Under the pieces are notes generated by a model that was not told where the DNA came from, searched no databases, and worked only from the letters and a program-made list of their open reading frames with translations. A stretch of DNA of 41,712 nucleotides from JBBFMJ01 sp037441225 (GTDB lineage: Bacteria > Acidobacteriota > Thermoanaerobaculia > UBA2201): contig JBBISU010000022.1 in the NCBI GenBank assembly GCA_037441225.1, positions 1-41,712 on the forward strand, written 5' to 3'. How positions within the stretch are numbered: position 1 is the first letter of the stretch; every line of letters begins with the position of its first letter. Shown in pieces: positions 34,253 through 41,712 of the stretch. The position numbers were made by a program, and so were the translations under genes.

Positions 34253-35221
34253 TCATCTATATAGTTGAATTGCTTTGATATGTTCTTTTAAATTTTCAGA
34301 AAAATAATGGCTTCCATCTCCTTTTGCAACAAAATAATAAAAATTATGTTTTTCTGGATACAAAACAGCTTTTAGGGAGGAAAAAGAAGGGTTGCAAATA
34401 GGTCCTGGGGGAAGACCAAAGTTTAAGTAAGTGTTATATTCTGATTGAAAACCTAAATCTTTTTTTAACAATATTTTATTTTCAATCCCTGTCAATTTCA
34501 TAGCATAAAGAATTGTTGGATCTGCTTCAAGTTTCATATTTATTTTTAATCTATTTAAATATACACCTGCTATTTTTGGCTTTTCTTCTTCAAATTTTGC
34601 TTCCTTTTCAACTATTGATCCAAGGGTAACCCATTCTAAGGGGTTTAAATTTGAATTCTTAAGTTCTAATCTTAAATTTTTTGTTTTTTCCAAAAAATTC
34701 TTATAAAGTCTTAAAACAACTTCTTTTGCTCCTGTATTTTTTTTAAAAAAATATGTATCTGGATATAAAAAGCCCTCCATATTCCTTGCCCCAATCCATC
34801 TTGGAACATTTTTTACTTCAAGCAAAAAATCCCCATAAGAACAAATTCCTTTTTCAGAAAGTTCTTTCCCATAGTCAAAGATAGTCCAGCCTTCTTTTAA
34901 AGTAATCTTAATTTCCTTCGTCTTTCCTCTTATAAATTTATCAATTAAATCAATTGCTTTTTCCTTTGGCTGAATCAAATACTCCCCTGCTTTAATATTT
35001 CTATCTTCTTTTTTTAACTTCAAATAAACATATAAGCTCTGCCAGTTTGGTATTGCTTTTTTTTCTTTTAAATTTTTTAAAACAATTTTTGCATACTCTC
35101 CTTTTTTTATTTCAAATTCAATTGGCTTTTCAAATTTATTTTGATAATAAAGAGAAAAATAAAAATAAAATAAAATAAAAAAAATAATTAAAAATAATAT
35201 GCCAAAAATTTTCCTTACCAT
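34253..35221 (-). CDS. mltG: Endolytic murein transglycosylase MltG (YceG-like)
   Basis: Inner-membrane enzyme that cuts nascent peptidoglycan strands. One N-terminal membrane helix (about 4-27). A LysM-like part follows (FEIKKGEYAKIVLKNLKEKK), then the catalytic YceG domain with GFLYPDTYFF, the catalytic Glu in LGSIVEKEA, YLNRL, ADPTILYAM, and NTYLNFGLPPGPICNPSFSS. The 322-residue length is typical. It overlaps ruvX by 7 nt, a common pairing in bacteria. Confidence 0.95.
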   Translation of the reverse strand: MVRKIFGILFLIIFFILFYFYFSLYYQNKFEKPIEFEIKKGEYAKIVLKNLKEKKAIPNWQSLYVYLKLKKEDRNIKAGEYLIQPKEKAIDLIDKFIRGKTKEIKITLKEGWTIFDYGKELSEKGICSYGDFLLEVKNVPRWIGARNMEGFLYPDTYFFKKNTGAKEVVLRLYKNFLEKTKNLRLELKNSNLNPLEWVTLGSIVEKEAKFEEEKPKIAGVYLNRLKINMKLEADPTILYAMKLTGIENKILLKKDLGFQSEYNTYLNFGLPPGPICNPSFSSLKAVLYPEKHNFYYFVAKGDGSHYFSENLKEHIKAIQLYR

Positions 35222-35604
35222 TTTAATTTAAAAAAATTTTCCAGTAAAATTTTTGAAGAAAATGAATGGACTGACAAATATTTTTTTTTGAAATTTTCCT
35301 TTGCTTCTCTTGTTGTATTTTCTTCATTAAATAAAATTATGGCAATTTCTAATTCTTTTCTCAAAAGCAGACCAAATTTAAAAATTTTTTTGTAAATCCA
35401 GGATTTTGAAGGATTTTGAACAGGTGGAATTCCTAATAAAATAATTTCAATATCTTCATTTTTTATTATATTTTTTAATTTTTCAAGGAGTTTTTCCTTT
35501 GGCTTTGAATTTATATCGGATAAAATTTTTACATTTTTTAAAGAAAAATTTCCAACAGATAATCCAATTTTTTCAGTCCCAAAATCAATTGATAAAATAT
35601 TCAT
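35215..35604 (-). CDS. ruvX: Putative pre-16S rRNA nuclease/Holliday junction resolvase-like YqgF
   Basis: A 129-residue RNase H-fold protein of the YqgF family, which processes the 16S rRNA 5' end. It opens ILSIDFGTEKIGLSVGN with the first catalytic Asp, has the ILLGIPP strand and a closing helix, and includes the NEENTTREAKENF segment, in which E replaces the usual D of this block. Its C-terminal acidic residue is less clear, so catalytic completeness is uncertain. There is no Shine-Dalgarno site; the ATG overlaps the end of a small upstream ORF by 20 nt. Confidence 0.85.
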   Translation of the reverse strand: MNILSIDFGTEKIGLSVGNFSLKNVKILSDINSKPKEKLLEKLKNIIKNEDIEIILLGIPPVQNPSKSWIYKKIFKFGLLLRKELEIAIILFNEENTTREAKENFKKKYLSVHSFSSKILLENFFKLKW

Positions 35605-35698
35605 TTTTATTTTGAAATTTTGACTTTAATTTTTCAAAAATTCCAAAAACTCCTCTACTAATAAATTTAATCTTAATCAATTTAAAAAAACTTTCCAT
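35585..35698 (-). CDS. Small leaderless ORF (37 residues) overlapping ruvX start
   Basis: ATG at 35698, stop at 35585. The peptide starts MESFFKLIKIKFISRGV and ends KNEYFIN; it is basic and amphipathic, with no known family. Support for reality is the promoter: TGATATAAT ends 7 nt before its ATG, the same arrangement as at five larger genes here. Its stop lies 20 nt inside ruvX in another frame, so its translation could deliver ribosomes to ruvX, which lacks a Shine-Dalgarno site. It may be a leader peptide, a small protein or a chance frame. Confidence 0.45.
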   Translation of the reverse strand: MESFFKLIKIKFISRGVFGIFEKLKSKFQNKNEYFIN

Positions 35699-35705
35699 TA
35701 AAAAA

Positions 35706-35714
35706 ATTATATCA
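35706..35714 (-). promoter_or_regulatory. Extended consensus -10 for small ORF-ruvX-mltG
   Basis: TGATATAAT on the minus strand, 7 nt before the small ORF's ATG and just after the stop codon of a receptor-gene remnant. No -35 box is clear. Confidence 0.6.
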
Positions 35715-35719
35715 TAAAT

Positions 35720-35866
35720 TTAAAAGCTTAAATCAAAGGAAAAGGTTATCTTTCTTTTCATTGCAGGGAAATAAGGTATATTTATATAAAGTGCAGTGGG
35801 TTCATAAAATTTATTGTTAAAAAAGAATATCCTCCATATAAAAGGGCTAAGGATCCATAAATAATT
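35720..35866 (-). pseudogene. C-terminal remnant of a TonB-dependent receptor-like outer-membrane protein
   Basis: An open frame of 48 codons after a TGA (35867-35869), without a start codon, ends at TAA 35720-35722. It reads WRIFFFNNKFYEP, a short turn, then FPAMKRKITFSFDLSF with phenylalanine as the last residue. The order N-x-x-Y-E-P, proline turn, basic residue, alternating strand and terminal Phe is the normal ending of TonB-dependent receptors and other outer-membrane barrels. Upstream sequence does not continue it. I infer a decayed gene. Confidence 0.5.
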
Positions 35867-35956
35867 TCAATTCAAATAATTTTCATTGGAAATTTCAACA
35901 ATCTTTCCCCTAAATCTTTTATAAACTTTAAAAAATGAAAATTCTTTATAAAAAAA

Positions 35957-35965
35957 TGCTATAAT
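35957..35965 (+). promoter_or_regulatory. Extended -10 promoter for the thiolase gene
   Basis: TGCTATAAT, identical to the box at 18431. Transcription would start near 35972, giving a leader of about 19 nt with AAGGAGG before the ATG at 35991. Confidence 0.7.
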
Positions 35966-35990
35966 AGAAAGAAAATAAAAAGGAGGCATT

Positions 35991-37172
35991 ATGAAAGATG
36001 TTTTTATTTTATCTGCAAAAAGGACACCAATTGGATCCTTTCAAGGTGTTTTCAAAGATATTTCAGCACCAAAATTGGGGGCAGAAGTTGTAAAAGCATT
36101 ATTTCAAAACTTTGAAGTTCCAAAGGAAGAAGTAGAACAAATTTATATGGGTTGTGTCCTTCAAGCAGGGCAAGGACAGGCACCAGCAAGACAGGTTGGA
36201 ATATTTGCAGGGCTTCCTTTAAGTTGTGGTGCAGTTACAGTTCACAAAGTTTGTGGTTCTGGTTTGAAAAGTGTTATGCTTGGTGCAAATGATATAAAAG
36301 TTTCAGAGTTTTCCTGTGTTGTTGCAGGTGGAATGGAAAGTATGAGCCAGGCACCTTATGCTCTCCTTAAAGCAAGGGATGGATATAGGATGGGAAATGG
36401 TGAACTTGTGGATTTGATGATTTATGATGGTTTATGGGACCCTTATGGGCAAAAACATATGGGGAATTGTGGTGAACTTTGTGCAAAGGAATTAAATATT
36501 TCAAGGGAAGAACAAGACAGATTTTCAATTCAAAGTTATAAAAGAGCACAAGAGGCATATGAAAAAGGTTATTTTAAAGAAGAAATTGTCCCAATTAAAG
36601 TCCCTTCAAAAGGAGAACCAACTATAATTGAAAAAGATGAAGAACCTTATAGAATTCCAATTGATAAAATACAAAAGATGCGTCCTGCCTTTCAAGAAGG
36701 AGGAACAATTACAGCAGGAAATGCCTCAAAGATAAATGATGGCGCTTCTGCTTTAATTTTAGGCAATGAAGATATTGTAAAAAGATATAACTTAAAGCCA
36801 ATGGCAAAGATTTTAGGTCAAGCAACCCATTCACAAGAGCCAGAATGGTTTACAACAGCACCTGCAAAGGCAGTTAAAAAACTTTTACAAAAAACAAATT
36901 TTACACTTGATAAAATTGATCTACTGGAAGTAAATGAGGCTTTTGCAGTAGTAGCTCTTGCAACACTAAAAGAATTAGACTACCCTGAAGAAAAAACAAA
37001 TATACACGGAGGCGCTGTTGCATTAGGACATCCAATAGGTGCCTCAGGTGCAAGGATCTTGACAACCCTTCTTTATGCCTTAAAAAAAGAAAAGAAAAAA
37101 TATGGAATTGCATCAATTTGTATTGGTGGCGGGGAAGCCTGCGCAATGCTTGTTGAAAATTTAATTTTGTGA
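35991..37172 (+). CDS. Acetyl-CoA C-acetyltransferase (thiolase)
   Basis: Condenses two acetyl-CoA to acetoacetyl-CoA or runs the reverse thiolysis. The catalytic residues are in place: nucleophile Cys in VHKVCGSGLKSV (about residue 89), His in GGAVALGHPIGASGARI, and the second Cys in CIGGGEACAML. The 393-residue length and the opening VFILSAKRTPIGSF are typical of biosynthetic thiolases. A strong AAGGAGG site is present. No HMG-CoA or butyrate genes are beside it, and isoprenoids here come from the MEP route, so a role in fatty or amino-acid breakdown or polymer synthesis is more likely. lptD follows after 12 nt. Confidence 0.96.
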   Translation: MKDVFILSAKRTPIGSFQGVFKDISAPKLGAEVVKALFQNFEVPKEEVEQIYMGCVLQAGQGQAPARQVGIFAGLPLSCGAVTVHKVCGSGLKSVMLGANDIKVSEFSCVVAGGMESMSQAPYALLKARDGYRMGNGELVDLMIYDGLWDPYGQKHMGNCGELCAKELNISREEQDRFSIQSYKRAQEAYEKGYFKEEIVPIKVPSKGEPTIIEKDEEPYRIPIDKIQKMRPAFQEGGTITAGNASKINDGASALILGNEDIVKRYNLKPMAKILGQATHSQEPEWFTTAPAKAVKKLLQKTNFTLDKIDLLEVNEAFAVVALATLKELDYPEEKTNIHGGAVALGHPIGASGARILTTLLYALKKEKKKYGIASICIGGGEACAMLVENLIL

Positions 37173-37184
37173 TTTATTTTTAAT

Positions 37185-39262
37185 ATGCTTTACTATAGGT
37201 TTTTTTTTGCTTTTTTTTAGTAATTTCTAATATATTTTTTTCTAAAGAAGTAATTTTAAAGGCAAAAAGTCAAAATTATATAAAGGATTTATTCTGGATT
37301 GGAGAAGGTGAAGTTGAACTTTTATATGAAGATATAAAAATTAATGCAGATAAAATAACTTATGATTTTATAAATAATCAAGTGGAAGCAGAAGGGAATA
37401 TAATTTTTAAAACAAAGGATTCAGAGATAAGAACTCTCCATTTATTTTACAACTTAAAAGAAAAAAAAGGTTATTTTGAAGTTGTAGATGCTTCTTTTGA
37501 AGGAAGTTATTATTTTAAAGGTGATAAGTTAGAAAAAATAGGTGAAAATTCTTATAAAATTTATAAAGGAGAATTTACATCTTGCAACCCAGAGAACCCT
37601 TCCTGGTCCTTTAAGGTAAGGAAAAGTAAATTTAATGTGGAGGACTACGCATACCTTTATGGAACTTCCTTTGCAATAAGAAAAAAATCTGTTTTTTATA
37701 TCCCCTATCTCATCTGGCCTACAAAAAAGGAAAGAAGTGCTGGTCTTTTAATTCCAAAATTTGGTCATTCCTTTCAAAGGGGTGCTTACCTTGGCTTATC
37801 TTATTTTTTACCTTTAGGGGAACCTTATGATTTAACCCTTGGATTGGATTTATTTTCAAAGGGATATATGGGTAGGAATTTTAGGTTTAGATATGCTCCA
37901 ATAGAAAATTTTGAAGGGAAACTTTCTGGTTATTATATAAAAGATGAAAATGAAAAAAATAGGTGGAGGATTCTTTTTGATCACAAACAAAAAACCTTTT
38001 CAAATTTTAAACTTGAATCACATATTGAGGCATTATCGGATATTGATTTTTTAAAAGAATTTGAACAAATCTTTGACAGAAATACAAACAGGCAAATTTA
38101 TTCCCATATCTCCCTTTCTGGCAATTATAAAAACCATAGCATTTTAATCAAAACAGATAGAAAAGAGACATATATTACTTCAAAAGATAAATATTTATTT
38201 GAGCAATATCCAAAAATAGAAGTTCGTCTAAGGCCCTTTTCAATACTTGCACCAAATTTAAACTTTTCATATCAACTTCGATTAAACTATTTTAATGTTG
38301 ATAAGGGCTTAAATTATAAAGGTCAATATGGCAGGGGTGATTTTTTCCCAAACATATCTTATAGTTTTTCAAAGTTTCCTTTTTTAAGTTTCTCTCCTTC
38401 AATTGGCTATAGATATACTTATTATTCAAAAAGTTTAAATGAGAATGGAGAATTAAAAGGGAAAGAATTTTGGAGAGAATATTTATATATAGGTGGAAAA
38501 TCAGTTGGTCCTTCATTTTCAAAGATCTTTAATACAAAAAACAATTTTTATAAACACAGGATTGAGCCAATTATTGAATACACAGAACTTTCCCATTTAA
38601 AGACAGAAAAAACGCCTTTGTTTGATGAAAATGATTCAATAATTACCCAAAAGCAATTAAAATTTACCCTTGCAAATAGATTCTTAAAAAAAACAAAAAG
38701 TGGGAGTTCTGAGGTATTTTATTTTGAAATTTCCCAGAGATTGAGTTTGCAAAAAGATTCTCCTTTAACTCAAATAAATGAAGAAGGGATCTTAAAAAAA
38801 TCACAAAAAGGAACCCTTGATTTCAATATTAGAGCAAATATTGGTCAGAGTTCTTCTTTTACACAGCAGCTTTCCATAAATCCAATAAATCACAAATGGC
38901 AAAACTACAATTTTTCAATAAATTTATTTTTTAAAAGCCAAACTTTATCTTTTTCTTATAATACAACAAATTCTTTTATTGAAAATGTAAAAGATTCTAA
39001 ATTTTTAAGGTTGAGGACAAACCTTCTGCCTTTAAAATTTTTAAATTTGTCAGCAGGACTTACTTATGATATTACAAATAAGTTTGCCTCCCAACAAGAA
39101 TATGGAATTGGATTCCTGGGTTCCTGTTATAGCATAAATTTAGAATATAAAGATTTTCGTTCTCTTTATAAAAGCAATAGAGAATGGAGGATAATTATAA
39201 ATTTAAAAAATGTTGGTTCTTTTTTAGAATTTAAAGGAGAAATTGCCCCCTCTGGTTTTTAA
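37185..39262 (+). CDS. lptD: LPS-assembly protein LptD, with apparent frameshift in the signal peptide
   Basis: Outer-membrane barrel that inserts lipopolysaccharide. The frame containing the barrel is open from 37199 but has no ATG in its first part; its first GTG (37382) lies inside the OstA/LptA-like domain (ILKAKSQNYIKDLFWIGEGE, INADKITYDFINNQVEAEGN), so it is not the true start. An ATG at 37185 begins MLYYRFFFAFF in another frame and meets TAG after a T9-GC-T8 tract. Adding one T to either run joins it to LVISNIFFSKEVILKAK, giving a proper signal peptide and a 692-residue protein. The barrel region has the LptD motif from IPYLIWPTKKERSAGLLIP to LGEPYDLTLGLDLFSKG. The end ELKGEIAPSGF-like strand closes the barrel. 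Confidence 0.88.
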
Positions 39263-39290
39263 AATTGTAACCACATAACATAAATTCCAC

Positions 39291-39316
39291 TTGACAACCG
39301 TTTTTTTTTGTAAAAT
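39291..39316 (+). promoter_or_regulatory. Possible promoter for the PKD/TIG protein gene
   Basis: A consensus TTGACA (39291-39296) is followed after only 14 nt by TAAAAT (39311-39316). The short spacer, mostly a T run, is unusual. AGGGGG precedes the ATG at 39345. Confidence 0.45.
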
Positions 39317-39344
39317 GGAATGAAAATTAATTTTAGGGGGTCGT

Positions 39345-41687
39345 ATGAAGATTCTAATTTTAATTTTATCAATTCCTACCTTTATGTTTTCTATATCTCC
39401 AACCCTTGTCTCCTATGATTCATCTCATATTGTTTTGTCTTTTCCTTGTATTCAAAATTCAACTTCTTATAATATTTACCGCCTTCCATTTATTTCAAAG
39501 AGGAGGGATGCAAAGCCACGCCTTTATGACAAATTATTTTTAACAGAACCACAAGAGATGTGCATTTATGAGGATTGGTATCCCTTTAATTTAACAGAAA
39601 GAATAGAAGAATACTTAGAATACATAATAACTCCAGTAGGTCCTGATGGCTTTTCAGAAGGGTCTTTTTTAGAAGGTTACAACAATCGTTTAAGATTGCA
39701 AAAGGCAAAAGCAGATTTTTCAATTGCTTCTGAAAACTTTTGTCCTGAAACTTCAATAAACTTTATAAATTCATCCACAGGGCTTGTCTCAGAAATAATG
39801 TGGTATTTAGGAAATGAAATAATAGGAGACAGTGAAGAGATTTCATATAGTTTTTCAGAGCCAGGAAATTATGAAATAAAATTAGAAGCAATAGGACCAA
39901 TTGGAATAAGTTCTATAACAAAAGAAGTTGAAATTCACACCCCACCAGAGCCAAAAATTGAAGGAGAACACTATGCTTGCCAAAGCACAATAATTTATAC
40001 AGATGAAGGTATGACTGATTATAAATGGTATTATGAGGGACAAGAAATTGAAGGGGCAAATTCAAATAGTTTAAATATAACAAATGAAGGGATTTATAAT
40101 GTTTCTTATAGAGATCAAAATGGATGCTTTGGAATTTCAGAGGAATTTGAATTTTTGCATTTTAAAGAACCAGAGGCAATTTTTGAAGTTTCTGCAATAG
40201 AGGTTCCAGCAGGTGAGTTTTTGTATTTTACAAATTCAAGTAGAGGAGAAAACTTAGAATATTTTTGGGAATTTGGCGATGGTGAAGTATCAATTGAAGA
40301 AAATCCTGTATATGTTTACAGAAAAACAGGAAATTATAATGTAAGACTGACAATAAAAGATATATGTGGAAGAACTGATATTTATCAAAAAGAAATAAAT
40401 GTTTTACCAGGGCAGTTTGATATATCAAAAGACAGTGGAACAATTGCAGGTGGAACACCAGTTATAATTACAGGGCAAAACTTTCCACAAAATCCAAAGG
40501 TATATATAGACAATAAAATTTGTCAAATAATTTCCTCAAGTCAAAATCAAATTGAGGTTTTAACACCTTCACATTCAGGTGGTTTTGAATACTATGACAT
40601 TGAAATAAAAGATGAAAACAACAATTTACTTTACAAAATGAATAAAATGTTTAGATTTATAAACTTTGGTTTTATAGGATTTGAGGCATCAAATAAGGTT
40701 TCTTTAATTGATATGGACAAGAAGGTATTTTATGGATGGGACATAGAAATTCAAAATCCAAAAGCATTATATCTGGAAGGAAAATATGCATACATAGGGG
40801 GGAAGGGAGTTCTTTTAAAATTTAATTCAGGGACAGGAGAGGTAGAAAAATCATTAAACTTAGATTTAGAAGATTATGTTTTTTCAATTACAGAAGAAGA
40901 AGGGCTTTATGGAAAGTATATCTTTGCATCAGTTTACAACCCAGAAAAAAATCCAAAGGGAAAGATAATTATATTAAATGAGGATTTAAATATAATTGCC
41001 TACTCTGACTTTAAAGGATCCATAGATGGAGCTGGTTTGGAATTTGAAAAGGCAAAAGGGAAGGTTTATCTTTTAGCAAATGGACCAATAAGTGATTCAG
41101 AAAATCAAGAACACAAAAAGAAAATGATAATAAACATTTACAATCCAATGTCAGAATTTGAAGAAGAAGATGGAATTTTTTATCTACCAATTATGAAAAT
41201 ATTAAGCAAAGATAAAGATAGCCAAGTTTCTTATTTTAATGGTTCAATTGCAAAGACAGAAGATGGGAATAGAATATTTTATGGAGATCCAATAAGTCAA
41301 AATATAATAGAGATAAATACAGATACAGATTCATTTAAAGGACCAGATATTGAAACAACAAATAATCCAATTTCAATGATTTCAGTAAATGAAGGAGGGC
41401 AAAATATTCTTTTAAGTATTTCATATGAAAACTCAATCCTTGAGGTTTACAATTTACCAGAAAATGGGAAGAAAAATTTACAAAGCTCAATTTCACTTTT
41501 AGATTACGGATGCCCACAGCCAAAATATATAACAAGATATCAAGATAAACTTATAATCTCTTGCTCAAACAATAAAATAATATTTTTAAATCAAAGCAAT
41601 TTTAACTTAGAAGAAGAATTTACAATAGAAAGCAGTCAAATTCCAAGCAAAATAAAAATTCAAAAAATAGAGGAGGTAGGAAAATGA
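39345..41687 (+). CDS. Secreted multidomain surface protein with PKD and IPT/TIG domains
   Basis: A 780-residue exported protein. Signal peptide at residues 1-16 (KILILILSIPTFMFS). Domains in order, by pattern: an Fn3-like part to about 110; a PKD-like domain (about 120-200, with YSFSEPGNYEIKLEA); an Ig-like segment (205-270); a clear PKD domain (275-355, with YFWEFGDG and KTGNYNVRLTI); an IPT/TIG domain (360-440, GGTPVIITGQNFP); and a C-terminal beta-propeller-like region (445-780) with repeated strands (KYAYIGGKG, LLSISYEN). Such proteins bind other surface proteins or glycans; the specific role is unknown. It overlaps the next exported-protein gene by 4 nt. Confidence 0.85.
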   Translation: MKILILILSIPTFMFSISPTLVSYDSSHIVLSFPCIQNSTSYNIYRLPFISKRRDAKPRLYDKLFLTEPQEMCIYEDWYPFNLTERIEEYLEYIITPVGPDGFSEGSFLEGYNNRLRLQKAKADFSIASENFCPETSINFINSSTGLVSEIMWYLGNEIIGDSEEISYSFSEPGNYEIKLEAIGPIGISSITKEVEIHTPPEPKIEGEHYACQSTIIYTDEGMTDYKWYYEGQEIEGANSNSLNITNEGIYNVSYRDQNGCFGISEEFEFLHFKEPEAIFEVSAIEVPAGEFLYFTNSSRGENLEYFWEFGDGEVSIEENPVYVYRKTGNYNVRLTIKDICGRTDIYQKEINVLPGQFDISKDSGTIAGGTPVIITGQNFPQNPKVYIDNKICQIISSSQNQIEVLTPSHSGGFEYYDIEIKDENNNLLYKMNKMFRFINFGFIGFEASNKVSLIDMDKKVFYGWDIEIQNPKALYLEGKYAYIGGKGVLLKFNSGTGEVEKSLNLDLEDYVFSITEEEGLYGKYIFASVYNPEKNPKGKIIILNEDLNIIAYSDFKGSIDGAGLEFEKAKGKVYLLANGPISDSENQEHKKKMIINIYNPMSEFEEEDGIFYLPIMKILSKDKDSQVSYFNGSIAKTEDGNRIFYGDPISQNIIEINTDTDSFKGPDIETTNNPISMISVNEGGQNILLSISYENSILEVYNLPENGKKNLQSSISLLDYGCPQPKYITRYQDKLIISCSNNKIIFLNQSNFNLEEEFTIESSQIPSKIKIQKIEEVGK

Positions 41688-41712
41688 AAAAGATTTTATT
41701 TTTAATAATAAT
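41684..41712 (+). CDS. Start of another gene, cut by window edge
   Basis: ATG overlaps the stop of the PKD/TIG gene (ATGA) and is preceded by AGGAGG at 8 nt. The nine visible codons read MKKILFLII, the beginning of a signal peptide or membrane helix. The product cannot be told. Confidence 0.6.

Overview
The window is AT-rich, strongly Lys/Glu-biased bacterial chromosome with frequent AGA/AGG arginine codons. An outer-membrane LPS assembly protein (LptD), a periplasmic YceI, RseP, MltG and the decayed tail of an apparent TonB-dependent receptor point to a Gram-negative cell. The MEP isoprenoid pathway, the DXP-independent PLP synthase (PdxS/PdxT) and Rho with the trigger factor-ClpPX-Lon cluster are ordinary bacterial core functions. 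Base composition and charged-residue bias are compatible with a thermophile or anaerobe. The secreted proteins vaguely recall low-GC relatives of Acidobacteriota/Aminicenantota, but I cannot place the phylum from this window.

Layout. 1-2419 (-) is a large PLD-SNF2 helicase cut by the left edge and probably part of an accessory or defence locus. 2625-6474 (+) holds a winged-helix/GAF/GGDEF diguanylate cyclase, a glycosyltransferase with a methyltransferase-like tail, and an MFS transporter. 6475-7308 is a non-coding repeat region. 7309-15195 (-) reads tRNA-Asp, FHA protein, tRNA-Lys, tRNA-Leu, tig, clpP, clpX, lon, rho. 15289-24123 (+) reads alaS, an HD hydrolase, a coiled-coil nuclease-like protein, then uppS-cdsA-dxr-rseP-ispG. 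A secreted protein (-) and a metallophosphoesterase (+) follow. 26470-27276 is a second non-coding repeat region, homologous to the first. 27277-31853 (-) is a compact pdxR-like-pdxS-pdxT-mrp-hemH operon, divergent from yceI. 32494-35990 holds gene remnants, an orphan gene, and the small ORF-ruvX-mltG group. 35991-41712 (+) holds a thiolase, lptD (with an apparent frameshift in a poly-T tract of its signal peptide), a PKD/TIG surface protein and the start of another secreted protein.

Three cross-cutting patterns stand out. (1) Six genes have a -10 box whose last base lies 6-8 nt before the ATG and lack a Shine-Dalgarno site, so they look leaderless; four of these, and several leadered promoters, have an extended TGN-TATAAT/TAAAAT -10. 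(2) Two long intergenic regions are diverged copies of one non-coding element, carrying GC-rich hairpins that share only a GTAG/CTAC tetranucleotide, like REP elements; one cluster seems to have inserted between 9-bp direct repeats. A third truncated copy abuts a gene fragment. (3) Several small or broken coding elements lie in the gaps: a 37-codon leaderless ORF before ruvX, a TonB-receptor tail, and an unidentified C-terminal fragment.
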